Assembly: GCA_947164605.1 (NCBI GenBank) | Contig: CAMUXE010000001.1 | Location: forward strand, 62,001 to 126,000 | Origin: an uncultured Lachnospiraceae bacterium | Lineage (GTDB): Bacteria; Bacillota; Clostridia; Lachnospirales; Lachnospiraceae | Reading direction: 5' to 3' | Length of the DNA stretch: 64,000 nucleotides | Shown here: positions 12,623-20,347 of the stretch, one piece after another | Layout of the letters: every line of letters begins with the position of its first letter | Position numbering within the stretch: position 1 is the first letter of the stretch | Program-made: the position numbers and the translations under genes | The notes under the pieces: generated by a model | Databases searched by the model: none | The model's input: the letters and a program-made list of their open reading frames with translations, nothing else | Told to the model about the DNA's origin: nothing

Positions 12623-13093
12623 ATGGAATTATTTAGGAAAAGACTTATTCCAGATGAATGTGTGAAATTAAAGGATGACATCATCCTCTACAAAGATCAG
12701 ACAAGAATAGTGACTAAATGGGAAACCCTTCATGCTAAGCTTGCTTTTTCTCACGGAATGTCTCTTTACTGCATTGAAGAGGGGTTTAAAATCAGCCGTT
12801 TCTTCAAGGAAGGCAAGAGCCAATGCTACATCTATTGTGACATAATCGATACAGACTACAACGAAAATGACGACTCCTATATTTTTACCGACCTTTTAGC
12901 TGACGTGATAATTGAAAATGATGGTTTTGTAAGGGTAGTCGATATAGACGAGCTTGCCGATGCTCACGAAAGCGGAATACTCTCAGACAAGCAACTCACA
13001 TCCGCATTGAGAAAGCTCAATAAGCTTTTAAGTATTATATACAGTGATAATCTTAAACCTTATTTAGACTTCCTCGATAAATTTTCAAATTAA
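12623..13093 (+). CDS. DUF402 domain protein
   Basis: The 156-residue product resembles the DUF402 / FomD-like family, some members of which hydrolyse nucleoside di- and triphosphates using metal-binding acidic residues. The central part shows the family pattern: CYIYCDIIDTDY near residue 72, then a run of conserved acidic residues with DLLADVIIENDG and VDIDELADA. The ATG at 12623 was chosen because AGAGG lies seven bases upstream; an upstream in-frame ATG at 12551 lies inside the promoter region. A single gene between two bidirectional signals. The precise substrate is unknown. Confidence 0.75.
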   Translation: MELFRKRLIPDECVKLKDDIILYKDQTRIVTKWETLHAKLAFSHGMSLYCIEEGFKISRFFKEGKSQCYIYCDIIDTDYNENDDSYIFTDLLADVIIENDGFVRVVDIDELADAHESGILSDKQLTSALRKLNKLLSIIYSDNLKPYLDFLDKFSN

Positions 13094-13095
13094 AA

Positions 13096-13155
13096 AAAAG
13101 CCCAGTAATTGGATTTAAGCTTAAAGCTTACCTGCCAATCACTGGGCTTAATTTT
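13096..13155. terminator. Bidirectional terminator
   Basis: Stem AAGCCCAGT (13099-13107) with ACTGGGCTT (13141-13149), extended by TTGG/CCAA, with an inner palindrome TAAGCTTAAAGCTTA and an A/T-run on each side. It can end both the DUF402 transcript and the tsaC operon. Between it and the dCMP deaminase stop (13160-13262) there are only AAGC-like low-complexity bases. Confidence 0.85.
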
Positions 13156-13263
13156 TATTTAAATATATCTTCAAGAATTCAAGTCCATATTTAAGCTATA
13201 AAGCTTAAGCCGCGTAAACATAAAGCCATAAAGCTATAAAGCTATAGAGCCAAAAGGCCAGTC

Positions 13264-13755
13264 TTAGAGATCCATCTCAAGCTTTCTGCCTGTCTTAGAG
13301 TATTTATAGTATCTGACTCCTGCAGCATCAAGCATTCTCTTGGAAGCTATTGTAGCTGGTGTCATTCCATACTTATCACTCTCATAAACCAGGGTCTTAA
13401 TACCTGCCTGAATTATAGCCTTTGCGCACTCATTGCAAGGAAATAGAGTCACATACATCTTTGAGTTATCAAGGCTGCCTCCGCGATAATTCAATATAGC
13501 ATTGAGTTCACTGTGAGCTGTATACATATATTTTACATCGAGCGGATCGTCTCCTTCTCTAACCCAAGGAAAATCATCGTCTGAACAGCCTATAGGCAGA
13601 CCATTATATCCCATCGAAAGAATCTTGTTATCAGAGCTTACAATACAAGCTCCAACCTGAGTATTTGGATCCTTACTTCTTAAGGCAGACATCTTTGCCA
13701 CTCCCATGAAATACTCATCCCATGTTATATAGTCTGCTCTCTTATCTTCTTTCAT
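13264..13755 (-). CDS. dCMP deaminase (ComEB family)
   Basis: Converts dCMP to dUMP for dTTP synthesis. The 163-residue product has the zinc-deaminase motif: HSELNAILN with the zinc histidine and catalytic glutamate, and PCNECAK with the two zinc cysteines. The N-terminal DPNTQVGACIV segment is typical of deoxycytidylate deaminases. Four bases separate it from rpiB, so it is the last gene of the tsaC-led operon. Confidence 0.93.
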   Translation of the reverse strand: MKEDKRADYITWDEYFMGVAKMSALRSKDPNTQVGACIVSSDNKILSMGYNGLPIGCSDDDFPWVREGDDPLDVKYMYTAHSELNAILNYRGGSLDNSKMYVTLFPCNECAKAIIQAGIKTLVYESDKYGMTPATIASKRMLDAAGVRYYKYSKTGRKLEMDL

Positions 13756-13758
13756 AAA

Positions 13759-14187
13759 TTAATCCTCGATCATACTGATACGTCTCTTATGTCTCTCATC
13801 CTCAGAGAATTTTGTCTCAAGGAAAGTATCTGCAATTCTAAAAGCAAGCTCATTGCCTAAAACTCTTGCACCCATGCAAAGAATATTGGCATTATTATGC
13901 TCTCTAGTCTTTTCAGCGCTAAAACAATCCGAACATACAGCAGCACGAATTCCACTTACCTTGTTTGCAGCCATGCTCATACCAATACCTGTACCGCATA
14001 TGAGAATTCCAAGTTCGCTCTCGCCATCAATAATTGACTGAGCCACTTTCTTTGCATATACAGGATAGTCACAAGAATCACTTGTATATGTGCCAAAATC
14101 CTTGATTTCATATCCCTTTTTCTCCAAGTGCTCTACCAACTGCTTTTTTAAATCCAAACCGCCGTGATCACATCCAATTGCTATCAT
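13759..14187 (-). CDS. rpiB: Ribose-5-phosphate isomerase B
   Basis: Interconverts ribose 5-phosphate and ribulose 5-phosphate in the pentose phosphate pathway. Family hallmarks: CDHGGLDLK at the N-terminus, the active-site stretch LICGTGIGMSMAANK with its cysteine, and EHNNANILCMGAR. Length 142 residues, normal. Its start immediately follows the stop of the phosphatase gene. Confidence 0.96.
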   Translation of the reverse strand: MIAIGCDHGGLDLKKQLVEHLEKKGYEIKDFGTYTSDSCDYPVYAKKVAQSIIDGESELGILICGTGIGMSMAANKVSGIRAAVCSDCFSAEKTREHNNANILCMGARVLGNELAFRIADTFLETKFSEDERHKRRISMIED

Positions 14188-14652
14188 TTACAAATCCTCC
14201 TTAATAAGTCGTTCATACACCTTTTCTACTACTTCTTCAAGTTGTTCAAAAACATGATTATACTCCTCTGTTCCCTTTCCATAAGGATCCTTAACCTCAA
14301 GATCACTTATGCCAGTAAACTCTCCTAAAGTATACACATTGATTGAATCTTCGTAATTGTCATATATCTTATTCTTCATCTCAGAATCCATTACAAGAAC
14401 CAAGGTATACCTGTCAAAATCGCTATTCTTTATCTGGCTAGCGCTGTTGTTAGGCATAATCATATCATGTTTTGCAGCACATGCTATAGCCTTAGGATTG
14501 TAGGGCTCAGAAAAAAGCACAACCATACCCCTTGACTCAACAAGAATATCCAGCTTAGCCTCAAGCAGCTTAGCATTCATAATTGTTGCAGCCATAGGAC
14601 TTCTACATGTATTTCCCTGACATACGAAAATTATCTTTCTAAAATTAATCAT
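14188..14652 (-). CDS. Low-molecular-weight phosphatase, YwlE-like
   Basis: Phosphatase with the C-X5-R loop CQGNTCR at residues 11-17 and a C-terminal acid in VKDPYGKG. The threonine inside the loop (GNTCRSPMA) is the pattern of the Bacillus protein-arginine phosphatase YwlE rather than of ordinary tyrosine phosphatases. So arginine phosphatase activity is possible. No McsB kinase lies in the window to support it. The neighbours tsaC and rpiB match the Bacillus ywlC-ywlE-ywlF order. Length 154 residues. Confidence 0.85.
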   Translation of the reverse strand: MINFRKIIFVCQGNTCRSPMAATIMNAKLLEAKLDILVESRGMVVLFSEPYNPKAIACAAKHDMIMPNNSASQIKNSDFDRYTLVLVMDSEMKNKIYDNYEDSINVYTLGEFTGISDLEVKDPYGKGTEEYNHVFEQLEEVVEKVYERLIKEDL

Positions 14653-14666
14653 TAAAGCCTCTTGTG

Positions 14667-15719
14667 TCAGACATGAATAATCTTGTGACCAGCTGCCTTG
14701 ACAAGCCTATTCATAACTGCTGCCCCAACATCATGGGAAGTAAATTCTTCTGAATAAGCAAAGTCAATTTCCTCCTGATCAAGCCTTCTCAAGGCCGCAA
14801 AGAGTTGTCTTGCCTCTCCTGCCTCGTCAGTTTTACTGCCAAGGTCTATAACAAGATCTGCACTGTACTTATCAAAATCCTCTGTGTTGCATAAAACTCC
14901 GGTCTTAAATCCCAAAGCTTTCTTTTCCAAAACAAGGCTATTAATTTTTTCCTCCACTTGGGCTGGCTGGCCCGACACTATGGTAACCTCGGCATTAGGA
15001 GAATAATGCTTATACTTCATGCCTGGCGCTCTTGGAACTACGCCTTTTGCAAGTCCATTTTGAATAGCTGGATCTATCTCAACCTGGCCCAAAGTCTCTC
15101 TTAGCTGCTCAATAGTAATAAATCCAGGTCTAAGCAAGATAGGTACTTGGCCTGATATATCAACGATTGTAGATTCAACTCCGATTTTGGATGCATCGTC
15201 ACAGATAATCATATCTATCCTTCCATCCATATCATGAATTACATGTTCTCCTGTTGTAGGACTTGGCTTGCCCGATATATTAGCGCTTGGTGCGGCAATA
15301 TAGACTCCCGATTCCTTGATAAGCCTTGATGCTACTGGATGAGATGGCATCCTTATGGCAACCGTATCCAAGCCTCCTGTGATTGAATCCGGAACCTTAG
15401 GGCTCTTCTTAAGTATCATGGTCAATGGACCAGGCCAAAACTTATCCGCAAGCTTCAAAGCTCTTTCATTAACCTGACATGACAGATCATAGAGAGCATC
15501 TGTATCAGCTATATGGACAATCAAGGGATTGTCAGACGGTCTGCCCTTGGCTGAGTATATCTTAGCTGATGCAGCCTCATCCAAAGCATCCGCTCCAAGA
15601 CCATACACAGTCTCAGTTGGAAAGGCCACCAAGCCACCCTCCTTTAGAATCTGAGATGCCTTCTCATATACAATTGAATCTTCGCTATTATGCTGAATCC
15701 TACTTATGATTGTTTTCAT
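14667..15719 (-). CDS. tsaC: L-threonylcarbamoyladenylate synthase (Sua5 type)
   Basis: Makes threonylcarbamoyl-AMP from threonine, bicarbonate and ATP for t6A37 tRNA modification. The YrdC domain (about residues 10-200) shows GGLVAFPTETVYGLGADAL and SAKGRPSDNPLIVHI. The C-terminal Sua5 domain begins after APGMKYKHYSP, so this is the long Sua5/YwlC form of 350 residues. It is the first gene of a four-gene operon with the phosphatase, rpiB and dCMP deaminase. A promoter lies at 15767-15795. Confidence 0.95.
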   Translation of the reverse strand: MKTIISRIQHNSEDSIVYEKASQILKEGGLVAFPTETVYGLGADALDEAASAKIYSAKGRPSDNPLIVHIADTDALYDLSCQVNERALKLADKFWPGPLTMILKKSPKVPDSITGGLDTVAIRMPSHPVASRLIKESGVYIAAPSANISGKPSPTTGEHVIHDMDGRIDMIICDDASKIGVESTIVDISGQVPILLRPGFITIEQLRETLGQVEIDPAIQNGLAKGVVPRAPGMKYKHYSPNAEVTIVSGQPAQVEEKINSLVLEKKALGFKTGVLCNTEDFDKYSADLVIDLGSKTDEAGEARQLFAALRRLDQEEIDFAYSEEFTSHDVGAAVMNRLVKAAGHKIIHV

Positions 15720-15766
15720 AAAAGCCTCTTAAATCAATGAAATAATAATACACATTACCGAGACAA

Positions 15767-15795
15767 AGTATACAACATTAGGCAAATCTAGTAAA
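15767..15795 (-). promoter_or_regulatory. Putative tsaC operon promoter
   Basis: Reading leftwards, TTTACT (15790-15795), 17-base spacer, TATACT (15767-15772). Confidence 0.6.
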
Positions 15796-16184
15796 GTGGA
15801 CAAAACCGCTTTTTACAAGGATTTAATCAAGTAAAAAGCGGTAATACATGTGATATATTTCCAAAAAGTGCACTATTATGTGACAAAACTAGAGTCAGCT
15901 TATATCATCAGCTGTGATCCGAAATACAAAGCCAACTTTAACCTTTTTTACCATAATCATGCCAGAAAACAGGATTCCTATAAAAATCAATATAGAATAA
16001 TTTAAAAATCCCTCTTAATAGATATTCCCAAAACTATATTTTGCTATAAACCCCCTTTCATTCCCCCTTGTATCTCGACTAGTATTGATACAATATTTTC
16101 TATATTCTAATAATATATCAATATAATCATTTTGTCAATATATATTTATTATCTATTATATCATTGCAAATAAGAGCTCTAAAC

Positions 16185-16213
16185 TTTACAATATGACCAA
16201 AAATAGGTATTAT
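16185..16213 (+). promoter_or_regulatory. Putative promoter of the MecA-like gene
   Basis: TTTACA (16185-16190), 17-base spacer, TATTAT (16208-16213), followed by an AAAGGAG ribosome site at 16234-16240. Confidence 0.7.
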
Positions 16214-16245
16214 GTTCATATAAAGATGTTAAGAAAGGAGTTTTC

Positions 16246-17499
16246 ATGAGAATAGATCTAATAAATGAGAAAAAAATTCAAATAATAATCTCAGCCGAAG
16301 AGTGTATCAATAATGGTATCGATCTTGATACTCTGACTTATGAATCTCCTATCTTGAGGAAGATAGCAAGGTCAGCCATCGAGGACTTAAGTGCTCGCGA
16401 CAAGTCAAAGCTAAGCCCTTATGCCTTGAGCTCACAATTTGCCCTTGAGGCGACAGTCCTCAGAGACTCTTCCCTTCTGCTTATGGTCACCTTGGCAACC
16501 GAGCCAGACGAGCTGGACATAAGATTTTCCGACTTTACCCCTCTAGTTGAGACCAGGTCAAAAATCAATCCTAACGATATGCTCATGGGTGGAAGCGACT
16601 TATTTAAGGACTCCAGCTTATCCAAAGATTCATCATCTAGCAAGAACTTGTTTTCAAATCGCCAGGGCAAGCTATCAGCTAAATCATCGCTTGAAAACAG
16701 TGACTCAATAGCTGGTCTCAACAGAGATGACGCGGAAAATATTTTAAAGCTCCTCGCCTCTATGATTAGCAATATGTCCGATGACGACTTAGATTCATTG
16801 AATAAGGCATCCGGCTCTAAATCAGGCTTCCAAGCCTTCCCACAAGCCGATGGCCAAACTAAGTCTGAAGCAGATGCTGAGCCTAATTCTGAACTCAATT
16901 CTGAAGCTAATTCAGAACTTAGTTCTGAATCTGATTCTGATAATAAATCAGATGACTATTTCACAACCTACGATGGAAAAAAGGTACGCCCTTTCCATGC
17001 CCCACATATAAATCCAGACGGCAGTTTGTCAGATGAAAAGAAGCCAAAGAAGACTGGCAAAACAAAACCTAGCAAGCAAGACTTGATTCCTGCTGGAAGT
17101 AACAGTGTAAAAGAGACAGAGCCAAGCTCAGCTAAGGCCGCCTCTTCCTTTAGACCTGCTGCCAATAAGGAAGCCTCCCTGCTTGGAGATAAAATGCAAC
17201 GCGAGCATATGCCAGCTCAGATTTTTTGTTTCAAATCTTTTGATGATGCTTGCTATGCCTGTGCTACCTGTTCCAGCGATTTTGAAGGTGAGAGTTCTCT
17301 CCACAAAGATTCAAAGGGAAGTGACTACTATCTGATACTCAAGTCCAGGATGACAAGAAAACAGTTCATTCGCTATTGCAACTCCATGTTTGAGTACAGC
17401 TACAAGAAACTGGACTTCAAGCAGCAAGCGGCCTATATAAAGGAGCACTGTGAGACAATAATATCTGCAGATGCCGTTGACAAGCTAAAATCTCTCTAA
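16246..17499 (+). CDS. MecA-like adaptor protein with a long linker
   Basis: The 417-residue product looks like a MecA-family adaptor, which in Bacillus brings substrates to the ClpC unfoldase. The N-terminal domain (1-112) starts MRIDLINEKKIQIIIS, the usual substrate-binding-domain opening. The C-terminal domain (322-417) starts with a hydrophobic strand and FKSFDDACYACAT, and ends in an IISADAVDKLKSL-type tail, as in MecA. Between them is a low-complexity Ser/Asp/Glu/Lys linker of about 200 residues, so the protein is about twice the usual 220 residues. A frameshift is not suspected because one frame is open throughout. The family call is by pattern, not by search. Confidence 0.7.
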   Translation: MRIDLINEKKIQIIISAEECINNGIDLDTLTYESPILRKIARSAIEDLSARDKSKLSPYALSSQFALEATVLRDSSLLLMVTLATEPDELDIRFSDFTPLVETRSKINPNDMLMGGSDLFKDSSLSKDSSSSKNLFSNRQGKLSAKSSLENSDSIAGLNRDDAENILKLLASMISNMSDDDLDSLNKASGSKSGFQAFPQADGQTKSEADAEPNSELNSEANSELSSESDSDNKSDDYFTTYDGKKVRPFHAPHINPDGSLSDEKKPKKTGKTKPSKQDLIPAGSNSVKETEPSSAKAASSFRPAANKEASLLGDKMQREHMPAQIFCFKSFDDACYACATCSSDFEGESSLHKDSKGSDYYLILKSRMTRKQFIRYCNSMFEYSYKKLDFKQQAAYIKEHCETIISADAVDKLKSL

Positions 17500-17550
17500 A
17501 TAGACCAGCTTTCTCATATGGCGTCTTTAGACAAATAGATAAGCATAAAT

Positions 17551-17629
17551 GCATTAAGCAAAAAGCATTAAACATTAAGCATTAAGCAAAAAGCAAAAAG
17601 CAAAAAGCATTAAGCAAAAAGCAAAAAGC
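17551..17629. repeat. AAGC-type low-complexity repeat
   Basis: Irregular tandem units of AAGCATTA and AAGCAAA directly after the MecA-like gene. There are no spacers, so it is not CRISPR. Confidence 0.8.
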
Positions 17630-17690
17630 GCGAGCCTTATGTGCCGCCAGAATTCTGGCCCAGCACAGGGCTCGCGCTCTTTTAATCTTT
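17627..17690. terminator. Bidirectional terminator
   Basis: Stem AGCGCGAGCC (17627-17636) with GGCTCGCGCT (17669-17678) and an inner palindrome GCCAGAATTCTGGC. It serves the MecA-like gene on the plus strand and the DUF1858 gene on the minus strand. Confidence 0.85.
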
Positions 17691-17713
17691 AATATTTTAA
17701 GCAAATATTGGAC

Positions 17714-17920
17714 TTAACCTACAGACTCAAGGTAGTCATTGATGCTCTCCATAAGATCATCAACATCTAAGCCGTGAACCATAGCAGCTTCCTCGATTGA
17801 CTCACCAATTGATGAAGGACAACCTATGCAATGCATGCCTGCGCTCATAAGAATAGGTACAAGACCAGGTGCTGCCTGGATTGCATCTCCAATAGTTGTA
17901 TCTTTAGTAATTTTTACCAT
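17714..17920 (-). CDS. DUF1858 domain protein (putative redox-disulfide domain)
   Basis: The 68-residue product matches the DUF1858 pattern: ITKDTTIGDAIQA, then the conserved GMHCIGCPSS with its Cys-X2-Cys pair, and a helical C-terminus. Family members are small cytoplasmic proteins often found beside ferredoxins and hybrid-cluster proteins. The ATG at 17920 was chosen over the upstream ATG at 17932 because AAAGGA lies at a sensible distance for the first and overlaps the second. A ferredoxin gene lies divergently upstream. Confidence 0.85.
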   Translation of the reverse strand: MVKITKDTTIGDAIQAAPGLVPILMSAGMHCIGCPSSIGESIEEAAMVHGLDVDDLMESINDYLESVG

Positions 17921-18046
17921 AACAATTACCATCCTTTCATGAAATACGTCTTAACTATAATCTGATTTTACAACATATGTCAACCCATATATTATAAAAG
18001 CCTTTTTGAAGCCCTCTTAATGCCCTTTGAATTTATTCAAACCCAC

Positions 18047-18075
18047 TTGAAAGAAAACTATTATTATTGTATAAT
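18047..18075 (+). promoter_or_regulatory. Putative ferredoxin promoter
   Basis: TTGAAA (18047-18052), 17-base spacer, TATAAT (18070-18075). Confidence 0.75.
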
Positions 18076-18172
18076 CTGAACAGATTATGCAAGACACCAA
18101 CTATTCAGTAAGGTCTTGCGGCCACAAGATTTTTCTTGAGGTCACTATTTTATTTTAAGGAGGAACTAAATT

Positions 18173-18343
18173 ATGGCATATGTAATTAGTGATGATTGTA
18201 TCAGTTGTGGTTCTTGCGAGGCAGGTTGTCCTGTTAGCGCTATCAGCCAGGGCGATGCTCACTACGAAATCAATGCTGATGCTTGCATCGAGTGTGGTGC
18301 TTGTGCTTCAGTATGTCCTGTAGGCGCTCCAAATCAGCAGTAA
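18173..18343 (+). CDS. 2[4Fe-4S] ferredoxin, 56 residues
   Basis: Short clostridial-type ferredoxin, an electron carrier for reductive pathways. Two motifs bind the clusters: CISCGSCEAGC with CP following, and CIECGACASVC with CP following. So all eight cysteines are present. The ATG at 18173 follows AAGGAGG at a good distance. It is an independent gene with its own promoter and terminator and lies opposite the DUF1858 gene. Confidence 0.95.
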   Translation: MAYVISDDCISCGSCEAGCPVSAISQGDAHYEINADACIECGACASVCPVGAPNQQ

Positions 18344-18446
18344 TAGCCCCGCTATTGAGATCACTGCTATTAAGATCACTGCTAATCAGTGTCTATAAAC
18401 AGTTTTGGTTTAGGTTTATCCTCAGCCAAATCGCCTAAGGATTAAT

Positions 18447-18487
18447 AAAGCCGAACCTTTGGATTTCTCCTTGGTTCGGCTTTTTTT
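18447..18487 (+). terminator. Terminator after the ferredoxin gene
   Basis: Stem AAAGCCGAACC (18447-18457) with GGTTCGGCTTT (18473-18483) followed by a T-run. It may also act for dnaB on the minus strand. Confidence 0.85.
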
Positions 18488-18514
18488 CTATCAATTTTTC
18501 TATAAGTTTCTCTA

Positions 18515-19870
18515 TCAGTTTCTCTCTCTGACCAAGTTGGCAAATCTTGTCTGTTCAGCCAGCCAAGCAAGCTTGACAGTTCCTACAGGACCATTTCTTT
18601 GCTTACCAATAATAATCTCTGAAACACCCTTGCTCTCTGAATCCCTGTTATAATAGTCATCTCTATAGATAAACATTACTACATCGGCATCCTGCTCAAT
18701 CGCACCGGACTCTCTCAAGTCAGACATCATAGGTCTGTGATCATCTCTCTTCTCGGGAGCTCTTGATAACTGTGAAAGGGTAACTACAGGCACATCAAGC
18801 TCTCTCGCAAGCGCCTTGAGCGATCTAGATATATCAGATACCTCGCTCTGTTTTGATTCATAATGACCTGAACTTCCCATCAACTGAAGGTAATCGATAA
18901 TAATCAGGCCCAATCCCTTCTCCATCTTTATCTTTCTGCACTTAGAAGCCAGCTCTCCAACTGTGATACTAGGAGTATCATCTATAACCAAGTTAGACTT
19001 TGCTATATCATCAGCGCCCTCTACAAGTCTCTCCCACTCATCGGTGTGAAGCCGACCTGTACGAAGTTTTTCAGCATCAACAGTAGACTCAAGCGAAAGC
19101 ATACGCTTTACCAGCTGGGATGATGACATTTCCAGCGAGAAGATAGCAGTTGTAATTCCCTGCTTTACCGCAACATTGTCCGCTATATTCAGGACAAATG
19201 CTGTTTTTCCCATTGATGGTCTGGCAGCAACCAGGATAAAATCTGAAGGCTGCAAGCCTGAAAGATAGTCATCCAAGTCTGTGAAGCCGGTAGGTACACC
19301 AGTTACAGTATCTCTCATCCTTGCTGCATCAGAAATCTGCTTTAAGGTCTCACTTGTGATATCATCAATGCCTCTAATATCCTTAGAAGCCTTACTTTGA
19401 GTCAAATTAAAAATCTTCTTCTCAGTTGTCTCAAGAATCGAGTCAACATTCTCATTTAAGGCATAACAAGAGTCTGCAATCTCATTATTGACCTCAATAA
19501 TTCTTCTTAAGAGGGCATTATCCTTGATAATCTTAGCATGGTCCTTAGCATTGGACACGGTCTGTACGGCCATAATCAAAGACTTGAGGAAGGCTGTAGA
19601 CTGGACGGCTGCAGGAGCATTAGCCTCTTTCAATTTCTCACTCAGAGTAATCAAGTCGACGGTTAAACCCTCATCGGCCATTTTCACCATAGTTTCAAAG
19701 ATAATTCCATTTTCATTTCTGTAGAAATCTTCCTTGGTCAAGATAGCAGACATCTCTACAAGGACGTCCCTAGACATAATCATAGAGCCAAGGACAGACT
19801 GCTCAGCCTCAATATTATTAGGTTTGACCCTAACTGCAGACGCCTCGCTTATTCCTGAAAAATCATCCAT
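18515..19870 (-). CDS. dnaB: Replicative DNA helicase
   Basis: Hexameric DnaB-type helicase that unwinds DNA at the replication fork. The N-terminal domain begins PNNIEAEQSVLGSM, and the RecA-like domain carries the Walker A ARPSMGKTA, Walker B LIIIDYLQLM and the DLRESGAIEQDADVVMF segment near the C-terminus. Length 451 residues, normal. It follows rplI by seven bases in the common order gdpP-rplI-dnaB. Confidence 0.97.
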   Translation of the reverse strand: MDDFSGISEASAVRVKPNNIEAEQSVLGSMIMSRDVLVEMSAILTKEDFYRNENGIIFETMVKMADEGLTVDLITLSEKLKEANAPAAVQSTAFLKSLIMAVQTVSNAKDHAKIIKDNALLRRIIEVNNEIADSCYALNENVDSILETTEKKIFNLTQSKASKDIRGIDDITSETLKQISDAARMRDTVTGVPTGFTDLDDYLSGLQPSDFILVAARPSMGKTAFVLNIADNVAVKQGITTAIFSLEMSSSQLVKRMLSLESTVDAEKLRTGRLHTDEWERLVEGADDIAKSNLVIDDTPSITVGELASKCRKIKMEKGLGLIIIDYLQLMGSSGHYESKQSEVSDISRSLKALARELDVPVVTLSQLSRAPEKRDDHRPMMSDLRESGAIEQDADVVMFIYRDDYYNRDSESKGVSEIIIGKQRNGPVGTVKLAWLAEQTRFANLVRERN

Positions 19871-19877
19871 AAACTAC

Positions 19878-20324
19878 CTACTCTTCTGTAACTATTACCT
19901 TAAGTGTCGCTGTTACTTCCTTGTGAAGCTTTACAGGGATATCATAAGTTCCCAAAGTCTTGATTGACTCTTCCAACTTCATCTTTTTCTTATCGATATC
20001 AAGTCCAAGCTGCTGTTTAGCACCTGTTGCAATTTCCTTAGAAGATACTGCGCCAAATGTTCTTCCGCCCTCACCAATCTTCATAGTGAGCTTAACCGGC
20101 TTAGCCTCAATCTTCTTTGCGTACTCCTTAGCCTCGTTAAGGATTTCCTCAGCCTCTTTCTCTTCCTTCTTCTTCTGAATTTTCAGCTCATTGAGGTTCT
20201 TTGGTGTTGCCTCAACTCCTAAATTTTTAGGCAAGATAAAATTTCTTGCATATCCATCATTAACCTTTACTATTTCACCCCTCTTGCCGAGTGACTTAAC
20301 ATCTGAAAGCAATATAACCTGCAT
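19878..20324 (-). CDS. rplI: Ribosomal protein L9
   Basis: Large-subunit protein that binds 23S rRNA at the L1 side. The start [21 protein letters not shown] and the following [10 protein letters not shown] are the L9 signature; the long central helix is rich in Lys and Glu. Length 148 residues. It lies 23 bases after gdpP. Confidence 0.98.
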   Translation of the reverse strand: MQVILLSDVKSLGKRGEIVKVNDGYARNFILPKNLGVEATPKNLNELKIQKKKEEKEAEEILNEAKEYAKKIEAKPVKLTMKIGEGGRTFGAVSSKEIATGAKQQLGLDIDKKKMKLEESIKTLGTYDIPVKLHKEVTATLKVIVTEE

Positions 20325-20347
20325 AATAATTCCTCCAATAAAAAATC

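Larger units (their letters stand above)
15720..16245. other. AT-rich intergenic region with a 12-bp inverted repeat
   Basis: Contains the divergent promoters of tsaC and the MecA-like gene. A perfect inverted repeat, ACCGCTTTTTAC at 15805-15816 and GTAAAAAGCGGT at 15831-15842, lies just upstream of the tsaC -35 box. No coding region is convincing here; the middle part (15850-16180) is very AT rich. Confidence 0.6.

Noticed and set aside
17551-17629. Tandem AAGC-type units considered as CRISPR
   Set aside because: No unique spacers and irregular unit size; it is a low-complexity repeat.
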